In this document: piece after piece, positions 1 through 8,217 of the stretch | Numbering within the stretch: position 1 is the stretch's first letter | Layout: each line of letters opens with the position of its first letter | Assembly (NCBI GenBank): GCA_041905785.1 | Contig: JAYRKJ010000003.1 | Coordinates: 62,001 to 126,000, forward strand | Reading direction: 5' to 3' | Length of the DNA: 64,000 bases | DNA from: Roseateles_B sp041905785 | GTDB lineage: Bacteria; Pseudomonadota; Gammaproteobacteria; Burkholderiales; Burkholderiaceae_C | Made by a program: the position numbers and the translations under genes | The notes under the pieces: model-generated | What the model saw: the letters and a program-made list of their open reading frames with translations, nothing else | The model's database searches: none | Told to the model about the DNA's origin: nothing

Positions 1-1774
1 TCAGATAGCCCGTGCCGATGCGCAGATTGAAGTCCCGGTCGACCAGGCTTTCCGGCTTGTACGCCAGGCCCAGCTTTTTCGCCGTCCACTTGGCCGTCGC
101 GGGCATCACCTGCATCAGCCCGCTGGCGCCGACGTGCGAGCGGGCGTCCTGGACGAAGCGAGATTCCTGGCGGATCAATCCATACACATAGGGCAGGTCC
201 AGCCCGGCCTCGGCGGCCTTGGCGCTGAGTTCCTTGTACATCGGCTGCGGGAAGCGCTGGCTCAGGTCGATTTCGGCGCGGGTGCGCTCGCTGCTGTTGA
301 TGCAGCGGTCCCAGACTTCGCGGTCGCAGGCCAGTTGCGCGGCAGCCAGCAGCTCGCGGTCGCCCATGCCTCGCAGGCTGAAGTTCCATTCCCTCACGCC
401 TTCGTTGCGCAGCCCCAGGCTGATCAGGGCCAGGGCCCGGTTCAGCCCGCCATGGGCAAAGGCCAGGCCGCGCTCGTGTGGGTTGAGCGGCGCAGGTGCC
501 GGCGGCAGGGGCAAGGTCAGCCCCAGATCCTCGGCGGCCAGTTGGCCATAGAAGTGCAAGGGGTTGGCGATGGCCTGCAGCGCGCTGCGCGCCTGCTGGC
601 GTTGCGCCTCGCCGGCCGGACCCGCCGGGGCCTGGTTCAGCTGCAGCCTGGCGCGCCAATAGGCCCAGACCGGGTCCTTGGCCTCGAAGGCCTGCAAGGC
701 GTCGTAGGCGGTGTTGAACAGGGCGGGGCGGCCACGCCCCTGGTCGGCGCGCAGCGCGGCACGGGCCATCCAGGCCCAGCTGTCCTCGCTCCAGTCACGG
801 GCAGGCACACGGCCTTGCAGCTTCAGGGCCTGTTCGGCGTGGTCTGCGGCTTCGGGCTGCAGGCGGAAGGCGGCCTGCTTGGCCACCTGGGCCCAGGCCC
901 AGGCCGCCAGCTCGGCGGGCAGGCCTTGAGCCCAGCGCTGCTGGAGTGCCTCAGCGGCCTGCCCCGGGTCGCTGCCGGCCAGCTTGATCACGGCCAGCGT
1001 GGCCAGCTCCGCCTGCGAACGGTTCAAGCTGGGCACTTTGCGGGCCATGAAGCGGGCGTTGTTCTCCAGCGCGTCCTGGATGCCTTGCTGGGCGGGCTTG
1101 GGCAACAGCTCTGTCGCTTGCCTGATGGCCCGGGGGCGCGCGTACTCGACCGACAGGCGCAGCTTGGTCCAGGCGTCCGCTGGGCTGAACTTGCGTGCGT
1201 CGAACATCGCGCTGGCCAAGGCGGCGCAGCCTTCATCGCCGTCCTTCTGGGCCAGCCATGCGGCGCGGGCGCGGTCGCGCACGTCGCGACCCTGGGCGTG
1301 CTCGGCGAGCAGCCCGTAGCAGACCACCTCGCGATCATCGGCCATCTTGAAGCGCGGCAGCTCGCGCTGGAAGTTGCCCCAGTCGCGCCGCCGGCCCAGC
1401 TCCAGCAGCCAGTCGTTGCGAAGCCTGTCTTCCACGTAGCTGCCGGGGAAGCGTGCATAGAAGTCGTCGAGCTCAGCCTGCGTCAGCTCACCCAGGCGCA
1501 GGCCGTAGTCCCAGTAGGCCACCCAGGAAGCGAGGGGATGCTGGCTGAGCTGCGCCTGCTGGGCGGTCGCCTGCAGGCGCTTCTTGTCGCGGACCCGCAG
1601 CGCCTCGCGGGCTTCGGTGATGAGCTCGGTCTGCGCACTGCTCAACGGCAGTGGAATGGCCTGCGCGCGCGCAGGCGCGCCAGCCAGGCTGAGCAGGCCG
1701 GCAGCCATGCAGGCCGTCAGGCGGCATCTGGCGGATTGCCGTGCCGGGGCCCTTGGGGCCGTAGCAGGGGCCAT
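1..1774 (-). CDS. slt: Soluble lytic murein transglycosylase, 3' end outside the window
   Basis: The minus strand is open from an ATG at 1774 to the window edge, about 591 residues. A signal peptide ends near residue 38 (RAQA). A long alpha-helical region follows, then a Slt-type catalytic domain. The catalytic Glu is visible in the motif RQESRF, followed by GLMQVMP, the family signature. The enzyme cleaves peptidoglycan glycan strands in the periplasm with formation of 1,6-anhydro-muropeptides. Family members are about 640 residues, so only the last few dozen are missing. It is divergent from the cyclo-ligase gene with a 54-bp gap. The long plus-strand frame opposite it is a GC-rich shadow. 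Confidence 0.9.
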   Translation of the reverse strand, partial: MAPATAPRAPARQSARCRLTACMAAGLLSLAGAPARAQAIPLPLSSAQTELITEAREALRVRDKKRLQATAQQAQLSQHPLASWVAYWDYGLRLGELTQAELDDFYARFPGSYVEDRLRNDWLLELGRRRDWGNFQRELPRFKMADDREVVCYGLLAEHAQGRDVRDRARAAWLAQKDGDEGCAALASAMFDARKFSPADAWTKLRLSVEYARPRAIRQATELLPKPAQQGIQDALENNARFMARKVPSLNRSQAELATLAVIKLAGSDPGQAAEALQQRWAQGLPAELAAWAWAQVAKQAAFRLQPEAADHAEQALKLQGRVPARDWSEDSWAWMARAALRADQGRGRPALFNTAYDALQAFEAKDPVWAYWRARLQLNQAPAGPAGEAQRQQARSALQAIANPLHFYGQLAAEDLGLTLPLPPAPAPLNPHERGLAFAHGGLNRALALISLGLRNEGVREWNFSLRGMGDRELLAAAQLACDREVWDRCINSSERTRAEIDLSQRFPQPMYKELSAKAAEAGLDLPYVYGLIRQESRFVQDARSHVGASGLMQVMPATAKWTAKKLGLAYKPESLVDRDFNLRIGTGYL

Positions 1775-1828
1775 CGGGCCGCGGGCGGCGCTGGGCGCTC
1801 CATATACTGCGTTCAATGCGTGTCCTTG

Positions 1829-2407
1829 ATGGGGTGTCCCGTGTCGACCAGTGCCGCGCCCGATCGGGCAAGTCTGCGTAAAGAGCTGCTGCTGCGGCGA
1901 CGCGAATTCGTCGTTTCGCCGGCGTTTTCCCATGCCGAACAACAGCTGGGCCAAAGCCTGCTGCGCCTGCTGGAACAGCTGGAGCCGCAGTGCCTGGGGC
2001 TTTACTGGCCTCTCGAAGGCGAATTTAACGCAGCCGGCGTGCTGAATGCAGCGCAGGGGCGGATGGACTGCATGCTGGCGCTGCCTTTTGCGCGCAAGGC
2101 GGACCGCCAGATGGACTTCCGGCGCTGGGACGGCCAGCCGCCGTCGGTGAAGGACGAATGCGGCATCCCCAGCAGCGACGGGGCGCTGGTGCTGCCCGAC
2201 GTGCTGCTGGTGCCCTGCGTGGGCTTCAGCCTGGCGGGCTACCGTCTGGGTTACGGCGGGGGCTACTACGACCGCTGGCTGGCCGCGCACCCGGGCGTGA
2301 CGACGGTCGGCCTGGCTTGGCAGTTGGGCGAGACCATGCTGGATGTGCAGGCACACGACCAGGTGCTCACCATCATCCTGACCGAATCGGCGCTGATCGT
2401 ACCCTGA
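1829..2407 (+). CDS. 5-formyltetrahydrofolate cyclo-ligase (paralogue 1)
   Basis: This 192-residue protein has the cyclo-ligase fold markers: an N-terminal basic segment LRKELLLRRR, a PLEGEFN segment, and the signature GYGGGYYDRWL near residue 150. It uses ATP to convert 5-formyl-THF into 5,10-methenyl-THF and so feeds the folate pool used by MetF. The ATG at 1829 is chosen; a GTG at 1841 is an alternative. A TATACT -10-like hexamer lies at 1803-1808. The open frame runs about 1.7 kb further upstream, but that part is the antisense of slt. A second paralogue lies at 4922-5524. Confidence 0.9.
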   Translation: MGCPVSTSAAPDRASLRKELLLRRREFVVSPAFSHAEQQLGQSLLRLLEQLEPQCLGLYWPLEGEFNAAGVLNAAQGRMDCMLALPFARKADRQMDFRRWDGQPPSVKDECGIPSSDGALVLPDVLLVPCVGFSLAGYRLGYGGGYYDRWLAAHPGVTTVGLAWQLGETMLDVQAHDQVLTIILTESALIVP

Positions 2408-2445
2408 CGGTTGTCGGCAGCCGGCAGTCGAACGATGGCCGTGGC

Positions 2446-3438
2446 TCAGTCCCCGCCGAGGCCTTCTTCCTGCTCGCCCACGGGCCCGTCGCCAATGGCC
2501 TGACGGGTGAGGGCGGCCTGCTCCTGCACCCAGCGGGCGAATTCCAGGGCCTCGGGTCTTTGCTTGCCCTGGCGCGACATCACCAGCCAGTAGGCGGCGG
2601 GCGCGTCGATGCGTGCCGAGGGGCCGAAGGGTTCCAGCAGTTCCTGGCGCTGCAGCGACTCGCTGACCAGCGCCAGCCGTGCCAGGGCCACGGCCTGCCC
2701 TGACAAAGCGGCCTGCACCTGCTGGTACGTGAAATTGAGGTACATCCAGCGGCGTGGCTGCAGGTCCTTCTGTCCCTGCTCGGCCAGCCAGCGGCGCCAG
2801 CTGAGGTAGACGCCCGAGGGACGTTGATCGTCTTCTTCCGCCAGGGTGTACTGGGCCAGGTCGCCGGCCTGGCGCAGGGGCGGCAACTGGCCGTTTTGCG
2901 CCTGCTGCAGCAGCCAGGGGCTGGCAACGGGGGTCAGGATCTCACCGAACAGCCGCAGGGCGTCGACCGGCATCTCGCTGGTGGTGTCGTAGCGCAGGGC
3001 CAGGTCCATCTCGCTGTCGTCCAGGTCGATGAGCTGGTCATGGGCTGAGACACGGATGTCCATGTCCGGATGCAGGCGATGGAAGGCCTCCAGGCGCGGC
3101 AGCAGCCACAACGAGGCAAAGGAGGCGAAGGTGGTGACGTTGACCACCTTGCGCCCCTGGCCCTGGCGGATCTGGCGCACCGTGGTGTCCAGGCGGTCCA
3201 GCACCCCGCGGACCGTACCCAGCAGCAGCGAGCCGTGGCTGCTCAGCTCCACATGGCGGGTGCCGCGCAGAAACAGCTGACAGCCGATCTCCTCCTCCAG
3301 TGAGCGGATCTGGCGGCTGATGGCCGACTGTGTCAGGTGCAATTCTTCGGCCGCAGCGCGGAAGCTGAGGTGGCGAGCCACGGCCTCGAAGGCACGCAGG
3401 GGGCCGATGGCCAGGGGGCGTTGGCGGTTTTGATTCAT
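2446..3438 (-). CDS. LysR-family transcriptional regulator, GcvA-like
   Basis: The 330-residue protein has an N-terminal winged helix (residues 10-70, with FRAAAEELHLTQSAISRQIRSLE) and a periplasmic-binding-like effector domain resembling the GcvA/AmpR branch. It probably controls the divergent DUF2917 gene, since LysR regulators usually act on the adjacent divergent promoter. The C-terminus is unusually acidic (QEEGLGGD). Its effector cannot be read from the sequence. Confidence 0.88.
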   Translation of the reverse strand: MNQNRQRPLAIGPLRAFEAVARHLSFRAAAEELHLTQSAISRQIRSLEEEIGCQLFLRGTRHVELSSHGSLLLGTVRGVLDRLDTTVRQIRQGQGRKVVNVTTFASFASLWLLPRLEAFHRLHPDMDIRVSAHDQLIDLDDSEMDLALRYDTTSEMPVDALRLFGEILTPVASPWLLQQAQNGQLPPLRQAGDLAQYTLAEEDDQRPSGVYLSWRRWLAEQGQKDLQPRRWMYLNFTYQQVQAALSGQAVALARLALVSESLQRQELLEPFGPSARIDAPAAYWLVMSRQGKQRPEALEFARWVQEQAALTRQAIGDGPVGEQEEGLGGD

Positions 3439-3472
3439 GACTGGAACGCATCAATTCGGCGCAGCGATCTCA

Positions 3473-3502
3473 TTGGACGCTACTCCGTACAGACCCTAGT
3501 AT
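3473..3502 (+). promoter_or_regulatory. Candidate sigma70 promoter for the DUF2917 gene
   Basis: TTGGAC at 3473-3478 and TAGTAT at 3497-3502 are separated by 18 bp and lie about 70 bp upstream of the DUF2917 start, inside the LysR/DUF2917 divergent gap. Call by motif only. Confidence 0.4.
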
Positions 3503-3570
3503 CGCGGCACGCTCCCGATTTTCAGGGGTTCCGTGCGAATGGCGGACCGGCGGGAGTGCAGGGGAATACC

Positions 3571-3930
3571 ATGTTCAGCCGTATCACTGCCGCAGAATCC
3601 GCATCAATCCAGCAGGCCGCCGACCATGGCGCTGACTGGCGTCTGGCCCAGGGCGAGGCGCTGAAGCTGCCCATCGGGCCTGGCCCGCGCGAGCTGAAGG
3701 TGCTGGAGGGGCGTGTGTGGCTGACCCGCGACGGCCGCCTGGACCGCCCCGCGCTGGATGTGTGGCTGGAGGCGGGCGACAGCCTGGCCGTGCCCTCAGG
3801 TGCCGAGCTGGTGCTGGAGGCTTGGCCGCAGGCCCGGTTCCAGCTGCTGGTGCCGCCCTTGGCTTGCCCGGATGTGCAACGCCGGCCGGTCAAAGCGCCC
3901 GTGCGCACCGCCAGGCTGGTGGCGGCTTGA
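3571..3930 (+). CDS. DUF2917 domain protein
   Basis: This is a 119-residue soluble protein. The core 'LKVLEGRVWLTRDG...DVWLEAGDSLAVPSGAELVLEAW' is typical of DUF2917, a small cupin-like beta domain often found next to LysR genes in Burkholderiales. The first ATG after a GGGGA Shine-Dalgarno-like stretch was taken; the frame is open further upstream but without a better start. Its function is not known. It is followed after 8 bp by a cupin gene, so the two may be co-transcribed. Confidence 0.8.
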   Translation: MFSRITAAESASIQQAADHGADWRLAQGEALKLPIGPGPRELKVLEGRVWLTRDGRLDRPALDVWLEAGDSLAVPSGAELVLEAWPQARFQLLVPPLACPDVQRRPVKAPVRTARLVAA

Positions 3931-3938
3931 GGCCGCCC

Positions 3939-4427
3939 ATGCCAAGCGGCGGCGCACCGCGCGCCTTGCTGACGAAGGCGGCGATCGAGGCCTTGCCGGT
4001 CCATGAGAAAACGCATCTGCTGGATGCGAACGCGGTGCGGCAGGCGCGCTTCCTGTCGACCGCGACCGGCATGCGCCAGCTGGGCTGCCAACTGATGAGT
4101 CTGGCCCCCGGCCGGGCTTCGGCCGAGTACCACCGGCATCTTTACGAAGAGCAGTGCTTTTACGTGCTCAGCGGCGAAGGGCAGGTGTTGATCGAGGATC
4201 AGTGGCACCCGCTGCGCGCGGGCGACTTCCTGGGCTTTGCCGCCCGAGGCGAGGCGCACGCCATTGTCAACAGCGGCCTGGAGCCCCTGCTGATGCTCGC
4301 GGCCCGCGTGAACCTGGAGCAGGACGTCTGCGATTACCCACACCAGGGCAAGCGGCTGTACATGAACGGCGAGGAAGAGGCGCTGGTGGACCTGAGCGCC
4401 GTGCGCCGGGACGCGGCTGCAGGCTGA
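3939..4427 (+). CDS. Cupin domain protein
   Basis: The 162-residue protein carries a conserved cupin-2 barrel: a metal-binding first motif with YHRHLYEEQCFYVLSGEGQV and a second motif with GEAHAIVN. The His and Glu residues needed for a metal site are present. The start at 3939 is chosen because the upstream part of the frame is antisense-like and because it follows the DUF2917 stop by 8 bp. The substrate is unknown. It converges with the TfoX-like gene. Confidence 0.8.
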   Translation: MPSGGAPRALLTKAAIEALPVHEKTHLLDANAVRQARFLSTATGMRQLGCQLMSLAPGRASAEYHRHLYEEQCFYVLSGEGQVLIEDQWHPLRAGDFLGFAARGEAHAIVNSGLEPLLMLAARVNLEQDVCDYPHQGKRLYMNGEEEALVDLSAVRRDAAAG

Positions 4428-4433
4428 GCAGGC

Positions 4434-4841
4434 TCAGGACTTTGCCCGCGGCGCGCTGCGCTTCGCCGCCGCCTTGCGGCTGGGCGAGCGCCCGGCGGGC
4501 CTGCTGGCCGTGGTCTTTTGCCGCGCCCGCAGCGCCGCCTCCAGCGCCAGCTGCGCCCAGGGGCGCATCAGGGCCGGCGATTCCAGGGCCTCCTCCGGCG
4601 GACAGAAGTAGCGCAGGCCGGCCACCTTGCCGTCGCGCTCATACTCGAAGCGCCGGCAGCCGGCGGCCTCGAAACGGGGCATGCTCAGCTCATCGGCCTT
4701 CAGGAACAGCTGGTCGAAGGCGATGATGGCGACAAAGAGGTCTTCCACATAGAGGCCCCAGCCGCCGAACATGCGTCGGCTGCGCAAGGGGCCCAGCGGG
4801 GCCAGCAGCTCCAGGGCGTGGGCGAGCAGTTCCTTGGACAT
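4434..4841 (-). CDS. TfoX N-terminal domain protein
   Basis: The 135-residue protein has a TfoX/Sxy N-terminal domain (residues 1-100) with the hallmark RRMFGGWGLYVEDLFVAII. The tail is very basic and rich in Ala, Arg and Lys. TfoX relatives act in competence regulation in gammaproteobacteria. This single-domain version lacks the C-terminal helix-hairpin-helix region, so a competence role is not implied. Confidence 0.82.
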   Translation of the reverse strand: MSKELLAHALELLAPLGPLRSRRMFGGWGLYVEDLFVAIIAFDQLFLKADELSMPRFEAAGCRRFEYERDGKVAGLRYFCPPEEALESPALMRPWAQLALEAALRARQKTTASRPAGRSPSRKAAAKRSAPRAKS

Positions 4842-4866
4842 GCGCCGATGATAGGGCCTGGCCGAG

Positions 4867-4876
4867 CCCCCCCCCC
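4867..4876. repeat. Homopolymeric C10 tract
   Basis: A run of ten C residues lies in the 80-bp gap between the divergent TfoX-like gene and the second cyclo-ligase gene, about 45 bp upstream of the latter start. Confidence 0.85.
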
Positions 4877-4921
4877 TGCCATTGCGCCCCAGGCTGGCGG
4901 CAAGGCCTGACCCCGGCTAGG

Positions 4922-5524
4922 ATGCAGGCTTCCTTCCATGCAAGGGTCTTGCCAGTGGAATTGAACGACAAGGTCGCGCTGCGCCGCAAGCTGATCCAGG
5001 ACCGGCTGGACCTGCCCCACCGTCTCGAGCTTGCCGCTCAGCTGCAGGAAGTGCTGCGCGTCTGGCTGGTGACGCGAGGGGAGCAGACCATCGGCGCCTA
5101 CTGGCCCATCAAGGGCGAGTTCGACCCCCTGCCGGCCCTGTACCGCTGGAGCGAGGCGCACGAGGACCGCCGCATCGGGCTGCCGGTCGTGGACAAGGAG
5201 CACGGCACCTTGCGCTTTCATGTCTGGTATCCGGGCTGCCCCATGGAGGAGGACGCTTACGGGATTCCCAAACCCAAGGACACCGCGGTCTTCCAGCCGC
5301 AGCTGCTGGTCGTGCCCTGCATCGGCTTCGGGCCCTGCGGGCTGCGCCTGGGCTATGGCGGCGGCTTCATGGACCGCACCCTGGCCGCCCTGCATCCGCG
5401 CCCGGCCACGGTCGGCGTGGGCTATGCGCACGGCTTCCTGCCCCTGCTGAAGGCCGGGCCGGACGACGTGCCGCTGCAGGCCATGATCACCGAGGAAGGC
5501 GTGGTCTGGGACGAGCGCGGCTGA
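4922..5524 (+). CDS. 5-formyltetrahydrofolate cyclo-ligase (paralogue 2)
   Basis: The 200-residue protein has the same fold landmarks as the gene at 1829: ALRRKLIQDRL at the N-terminus, AYWPIKGEFD, and the loop GYGGGFMDRTLA in place of GYGGGYYDR. The closest canonical difference is Tyr-Tyr to Phe-Met in this loop. The start is uncertain: ATG 4922 is used, while GTG 4955 gives a protein starting VELNDKVALRR. It lies head to head with the TfoX-like gene. Whether both paralogues have the same substrate is open. Confidence 0.85.
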   Translation: MQASFHARVLPVELNDKVALRRKLIQDRLDLPHRLELAAQLQEVLRVWLVTRGEQTIGAYWPIKGEFDPLPALYRWSEAHEDRRIGLPVVDKEHGTLRFHVWYPGCPMEEDAYGIPKPKDTAVFQPQLLVVPCIGFGPCGLRLGYGGGFMDRTLAALHPRPATVGVGYAHGFLPLLKAGPDDVPLQAMITEEGVVWDERG

Positions 5525-5643
5525 CGCTGCCGCTTGGTCTGCGTGATCCACGTGCATGACCGCGCTCCAGCCGCTGCGGTCTGACCGAGAATGCGGTCTT
5601 CACTGCACCGCCACCGGGCGCTACCGCGCCCATATCCGCCGCC

Positions 5644-6993
5644 ATGAGCCACGCGCCCCAAGACCCTCGCATTGCTCCGCTCTACGCCGAGCACATCCAG
5701 ACCTGCCAGGCCCGCGCCGAGCGCGCCTTGGCCCTCAGCGGCCATGAGGCCTTGCTGATCGCGTCGGGCGTCGAGAAATACGCCTTCCTGGACGACAGGC
5801 CCTATCTCTTCCAGCCCAACCCTCATTTCAAGGCCTGGCTGCCTCTGGTGGCTCACCCCTACAGCTGGCTGCTGGTGCGGCCTGGCGCCAAACCTCTGTT
5901 GGTCTATTACCAGCCGGACGACTACTGGCATGTGCCGCCCGCACCCCCGGCCGGCTACTGGGTCGATCAGGTCGAGCTGCGCGTGATCAGCGAGCCCGAG
6001 CAGGCCTTGCACCATCTTCCCAAGGATGTGAGCCGCTTGGCCATCGTCGGCGAGGCGGATGCCGCGCTGCGGCACCTGGTGCCCAACAACCCGGAACTCC
6101 TGATCAACAGCCTGCACTGGGCTCGTGCCTGCAAGACTCCTTATGAGCTGCAATGCCTGCGCGAGGCCTCGCGCATTGGCGCGCGCGCACACCTGGCTGC
6201 GCGCGAGGCCTTCCTGGCAGGCGGCTCTGAAGCCGAGATCCATCGTGCTTACCTGGTGGCCGCCGGCCACACCGACCGCGACCTGCCCTACGGCAATATC
6301 GTGGGCCTGAACGAGCATGCCGCCGTGCTGCACTACCAGTACCAGGACACGGTGCGGCCCGCGCAGTCTCGCTCCCTGCTGGTGGATGCGGGCGCGCAGG
6401 TGGCGGGTTATGCCTCGGACATCACCCGCACCTGGACCCGCGGCGATGCCGACAGCGCCGAGTTCGATGCCTTGTGGGCCGCCATGGAGGCGGCGCAGCT
6501 GGCACTGGTCGGCGAGGTCCGCAATGGCGTGGACTACCGCGAGATCCACCTCAGCACCCACCGCCGCATCGCCAGCATCCTGCGCGAGCAGGGTCTGGTG
6601 GCCATGAGCGAGGAGGCGATGCTGGCCGAACGTGTGACCAGCACCTTCTTCCCGCACGGCATCGGCCACTTCCTGGGACTGCAGGTGCACGATGTGGGCG
6701 GCTTCATGGCCAGCGAGGCGGGCGGCACGCGGGCCAAGCCCGAGGGGCATTCCTATCTGCGCCTGACCCGCGATCTGGCGCCGGGCATGTGCGTGACCAT
6801 CGAGCCCGGCCTCTATTTCATCCCAACGCTGCTCGACAAGCTCCGTGCTGCGCCGGCCGCCCGTGCCGTGGACTGGGCGAAGGTCGAGCGCCTGGCGCGC
6901 TTCGGCGGCATCCGCATCGAGGACGATGTGGTGTGCCGCGCCGAAGGAGCGCCCGAGAACCTCACGCGCGACGCGTTCGCCGCGCTGCGCTGA
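5644..6993 (+). CDS. pepQ: Xaa-Pro dipeptidase
   Basis: The 449-residue protein is an M24 metallopeptidase of the PepQ type. The five metal ligands can be placed in LLVDAGA, YASDITRTW, FFPHGIGHFLGLQVHD, VTIEPGLYF and IRIEDDVV. The N-terminal creatinase-like domain is complete, and the length matches PepQ (about 440 residues). It hydrolyses dipeptides with C-terminal proline in the cytoplasm. It converges with the FemAB-like gene, leaving only 9 bp between stops. Confidence 0.93.
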   Translation: MSHAPQDPRIAPLYAEHIQTCQARAERALALSGHEALLIASGVEKYAFLDDRPYLFQPNPHFKAWLPLVAHPYSWLLVRPGAKPLLVYYQPDDYWHVPPAPPAGYWVDQVELRVISEPEQALHHLPKDVSRLAIVGEADAALRHLVPNNPELLINSLHWARACKTPYELQCLREASRIGARAHLAAREAFLAGGSEAEIHRAYLVAAGHTDRDLPYGNIVGLNEHAAVLHYQYQDTVRPAQSRSLLVDAGAQVAGYASDITRTWTRGDADSAEFDALWAAMEAAQLALVGEVRNGVDYREIHLSTHRRIASILREQGLVAMSEEAMLAERVTSTFFPHGIGHFLGLQVHDVGGFMASEAGGTRAKPEGHSYLRLTRDLAPGMCVTIEPGLYFIPTLLDKLRAAPAARAVDWAKVERLARFGGIRIEDDVVCRAEGAPENLTRDAFAALR

Positions 6994-7002
6994 ATCCGCG
7001 GC

Positions 7003-8046
7003 TCAGGGGATTCCGCGCACAATGTGCGGCCCCAGCAGGCTGCTGAACCACACGGGCAGCTTCTGCCAGGCCCGCACCAGCAGGGCGAACTTGCCGTTGC
7101 TCGGGCGGGCGTCGCCCACCGAGCCCTTGAAGGAGTGGTACTGCCAGTAGGCCGGATGGGCCACGGCGCCCCATTGCTGCTTGAACTTGTAGGTGCCGCT
7201 GTCCACGGTGCTGCGACCGAAGTCGAACAGCGGCTGGCCGCGCTGGATGCTGCGCTCCAGTGCCCGCCAGTACATCAGCACGTTGACGCTGAGGTGGTTG
7301 TACTCGCGCAGCGCGCTGGCGCTGGGGATCAGCGTGCAGCCCGGCGCATGCAGCAGGAAGCCCGCCGCCACCGCGCGGCCCCCGTGGCGCAGGACCACGA
7401 TTTCGGCCTCGGCGGGGAACTGCGCCAGCATCTGGGCGAAGAGGGCGCGGCCGTAGGGCGGCGTGCCCAGATCGCGCATATTGCGGGCGAAGACGCGGTA
7501 GAACTCGTCCAGCAACTCCTCGCGGCCGAAGGCCACGCTGAGGCTGTCGTCCGACAGGGGCTTGCGGATCTGGCTGCGCAGCTTGGATTTGATGCCCCTC
7601 TCCCACAGCAGCTCCGGCGTGGCGGGCAGGGGCAGGCGCATGTGGACCTTCTCGGTCACCAGTGCATTGAAGGCCGGATGCTGGAGCTGGCGCTCATGGC
7701 GCAGTTCCAGGTGCTTGACGTCCAGGCGCCGGGCCAGCTCGACGGCGGCCTCGATCAGCCGGGCTTCGTCCGCGGGGCTGTCCGCCAGCACGCCGCCGGT
7801 GTTGAGGTAGGGCTGGCTGACCAGGTAGCGGCCGAAGAGGGGCCCACTCACCAGCTGCAGGGGCAGCACGCCGACGATGAGCTCGCCGCGGGTCAGCCAC
7901 AGGAAATGCGGCTCGTGGCGCAGGGCCAGCTGCAGCACCGTGGACCACTCCCGGCGCAGATGGAACCCGTCATAGCCGAAGCGCTGCAGGTATGCGTTCC
8001 AGCCGGCGGGCGGCTGCTGGGCCTGGTGCAGGGTCGTGTCGGGCAT
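7003..8046 (-). CDS. FemAB-like GNAT-fold protein, PEP-CTERM/XrtA-associated type
   Basis: The 347-residue protein has two tandem acyltransferase-like halves. The segment FLLHAPGCTLIPSASALREYNHLSVNVLMYWRALE and the ending ...FDFGRSTVDSGTYKFKQQWGA are typical of the FemAB-related family found with PEP-CTERM/exosortase systems. FemAB enzymes transfer aminoacyl groups to peptidoglycan precursors; the role of this subgroup is not established. ATG 8046 is preferred over the upstream start at 8082 because homology-like sequence begins after it. A PEP-CTERM protease is encoded 17 kb away. Confidence 0.8.
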   Translation of the reverse strand: MPDTTLHQAQQPPAGWNAYLQRFGYDGFHLRREWSTVLQLALRHEPHFLWLTRGELIVGVLPLQLVSGPLFGRYLVSQPYLNTGGVLADSPADEARLIEAAVELARRLDVKHLELRHERQLQHPAFNALVTEKVHMRLPLPATPELLWERGIKSKLRSQIRKPLSDDSLSVAFGREELLDEFYRVFARNMRDLGTPPYGRALFAQMLAQFPAEAEIVVLRHGGRAVAAGFLLHAPGCTLIPSASALREYNHLSVNVLMYWRALERSIQRGQPLFDFGRSTVDSGTYKFKQQWGAVAHPAYWQYHSFKGSVGDARPSNGKFALLVRAWQKLPVWFSSLLGPHIVRGIP

Positions 8047-8140
8047 GCGTGAAGGGTCGGGGCGCAGTGAATGGCCCCGCATCCTATGCCATCGCCTCTT
8101 CGCGCTGCACCGCTCGACTCAGGGTCTGTCATGTGCAGAC

Positions 8141-8177
8141 AAAAAAAAGCCGCCGGGCCTGGCAGGCGCGGCGGCTT
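8141..8177 (-). terminator. Rho-independent terminator of ompW
   Basis: On the minus strand, AAGCCGCCG (8177-8169) pairs with CGGCGGCTT (8155-8147) and is followed by a run of T. It lies 41 bp downstream of the ompW stop. Confidence 0.88.
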
Positions 8178-8217
8178 GAAACAAAGAGGATGGCTCAGAA
8201 GAACGCGATGCGCGGGC

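Noticed and set aside
134..1828. Long plus-strand frame continuous with the cyclo-ligase gene
   Set aside because: It is antisense to slt, whose minus-strand translation gives a full catalytic domain; the plus translation has no recognisable content before 1829.
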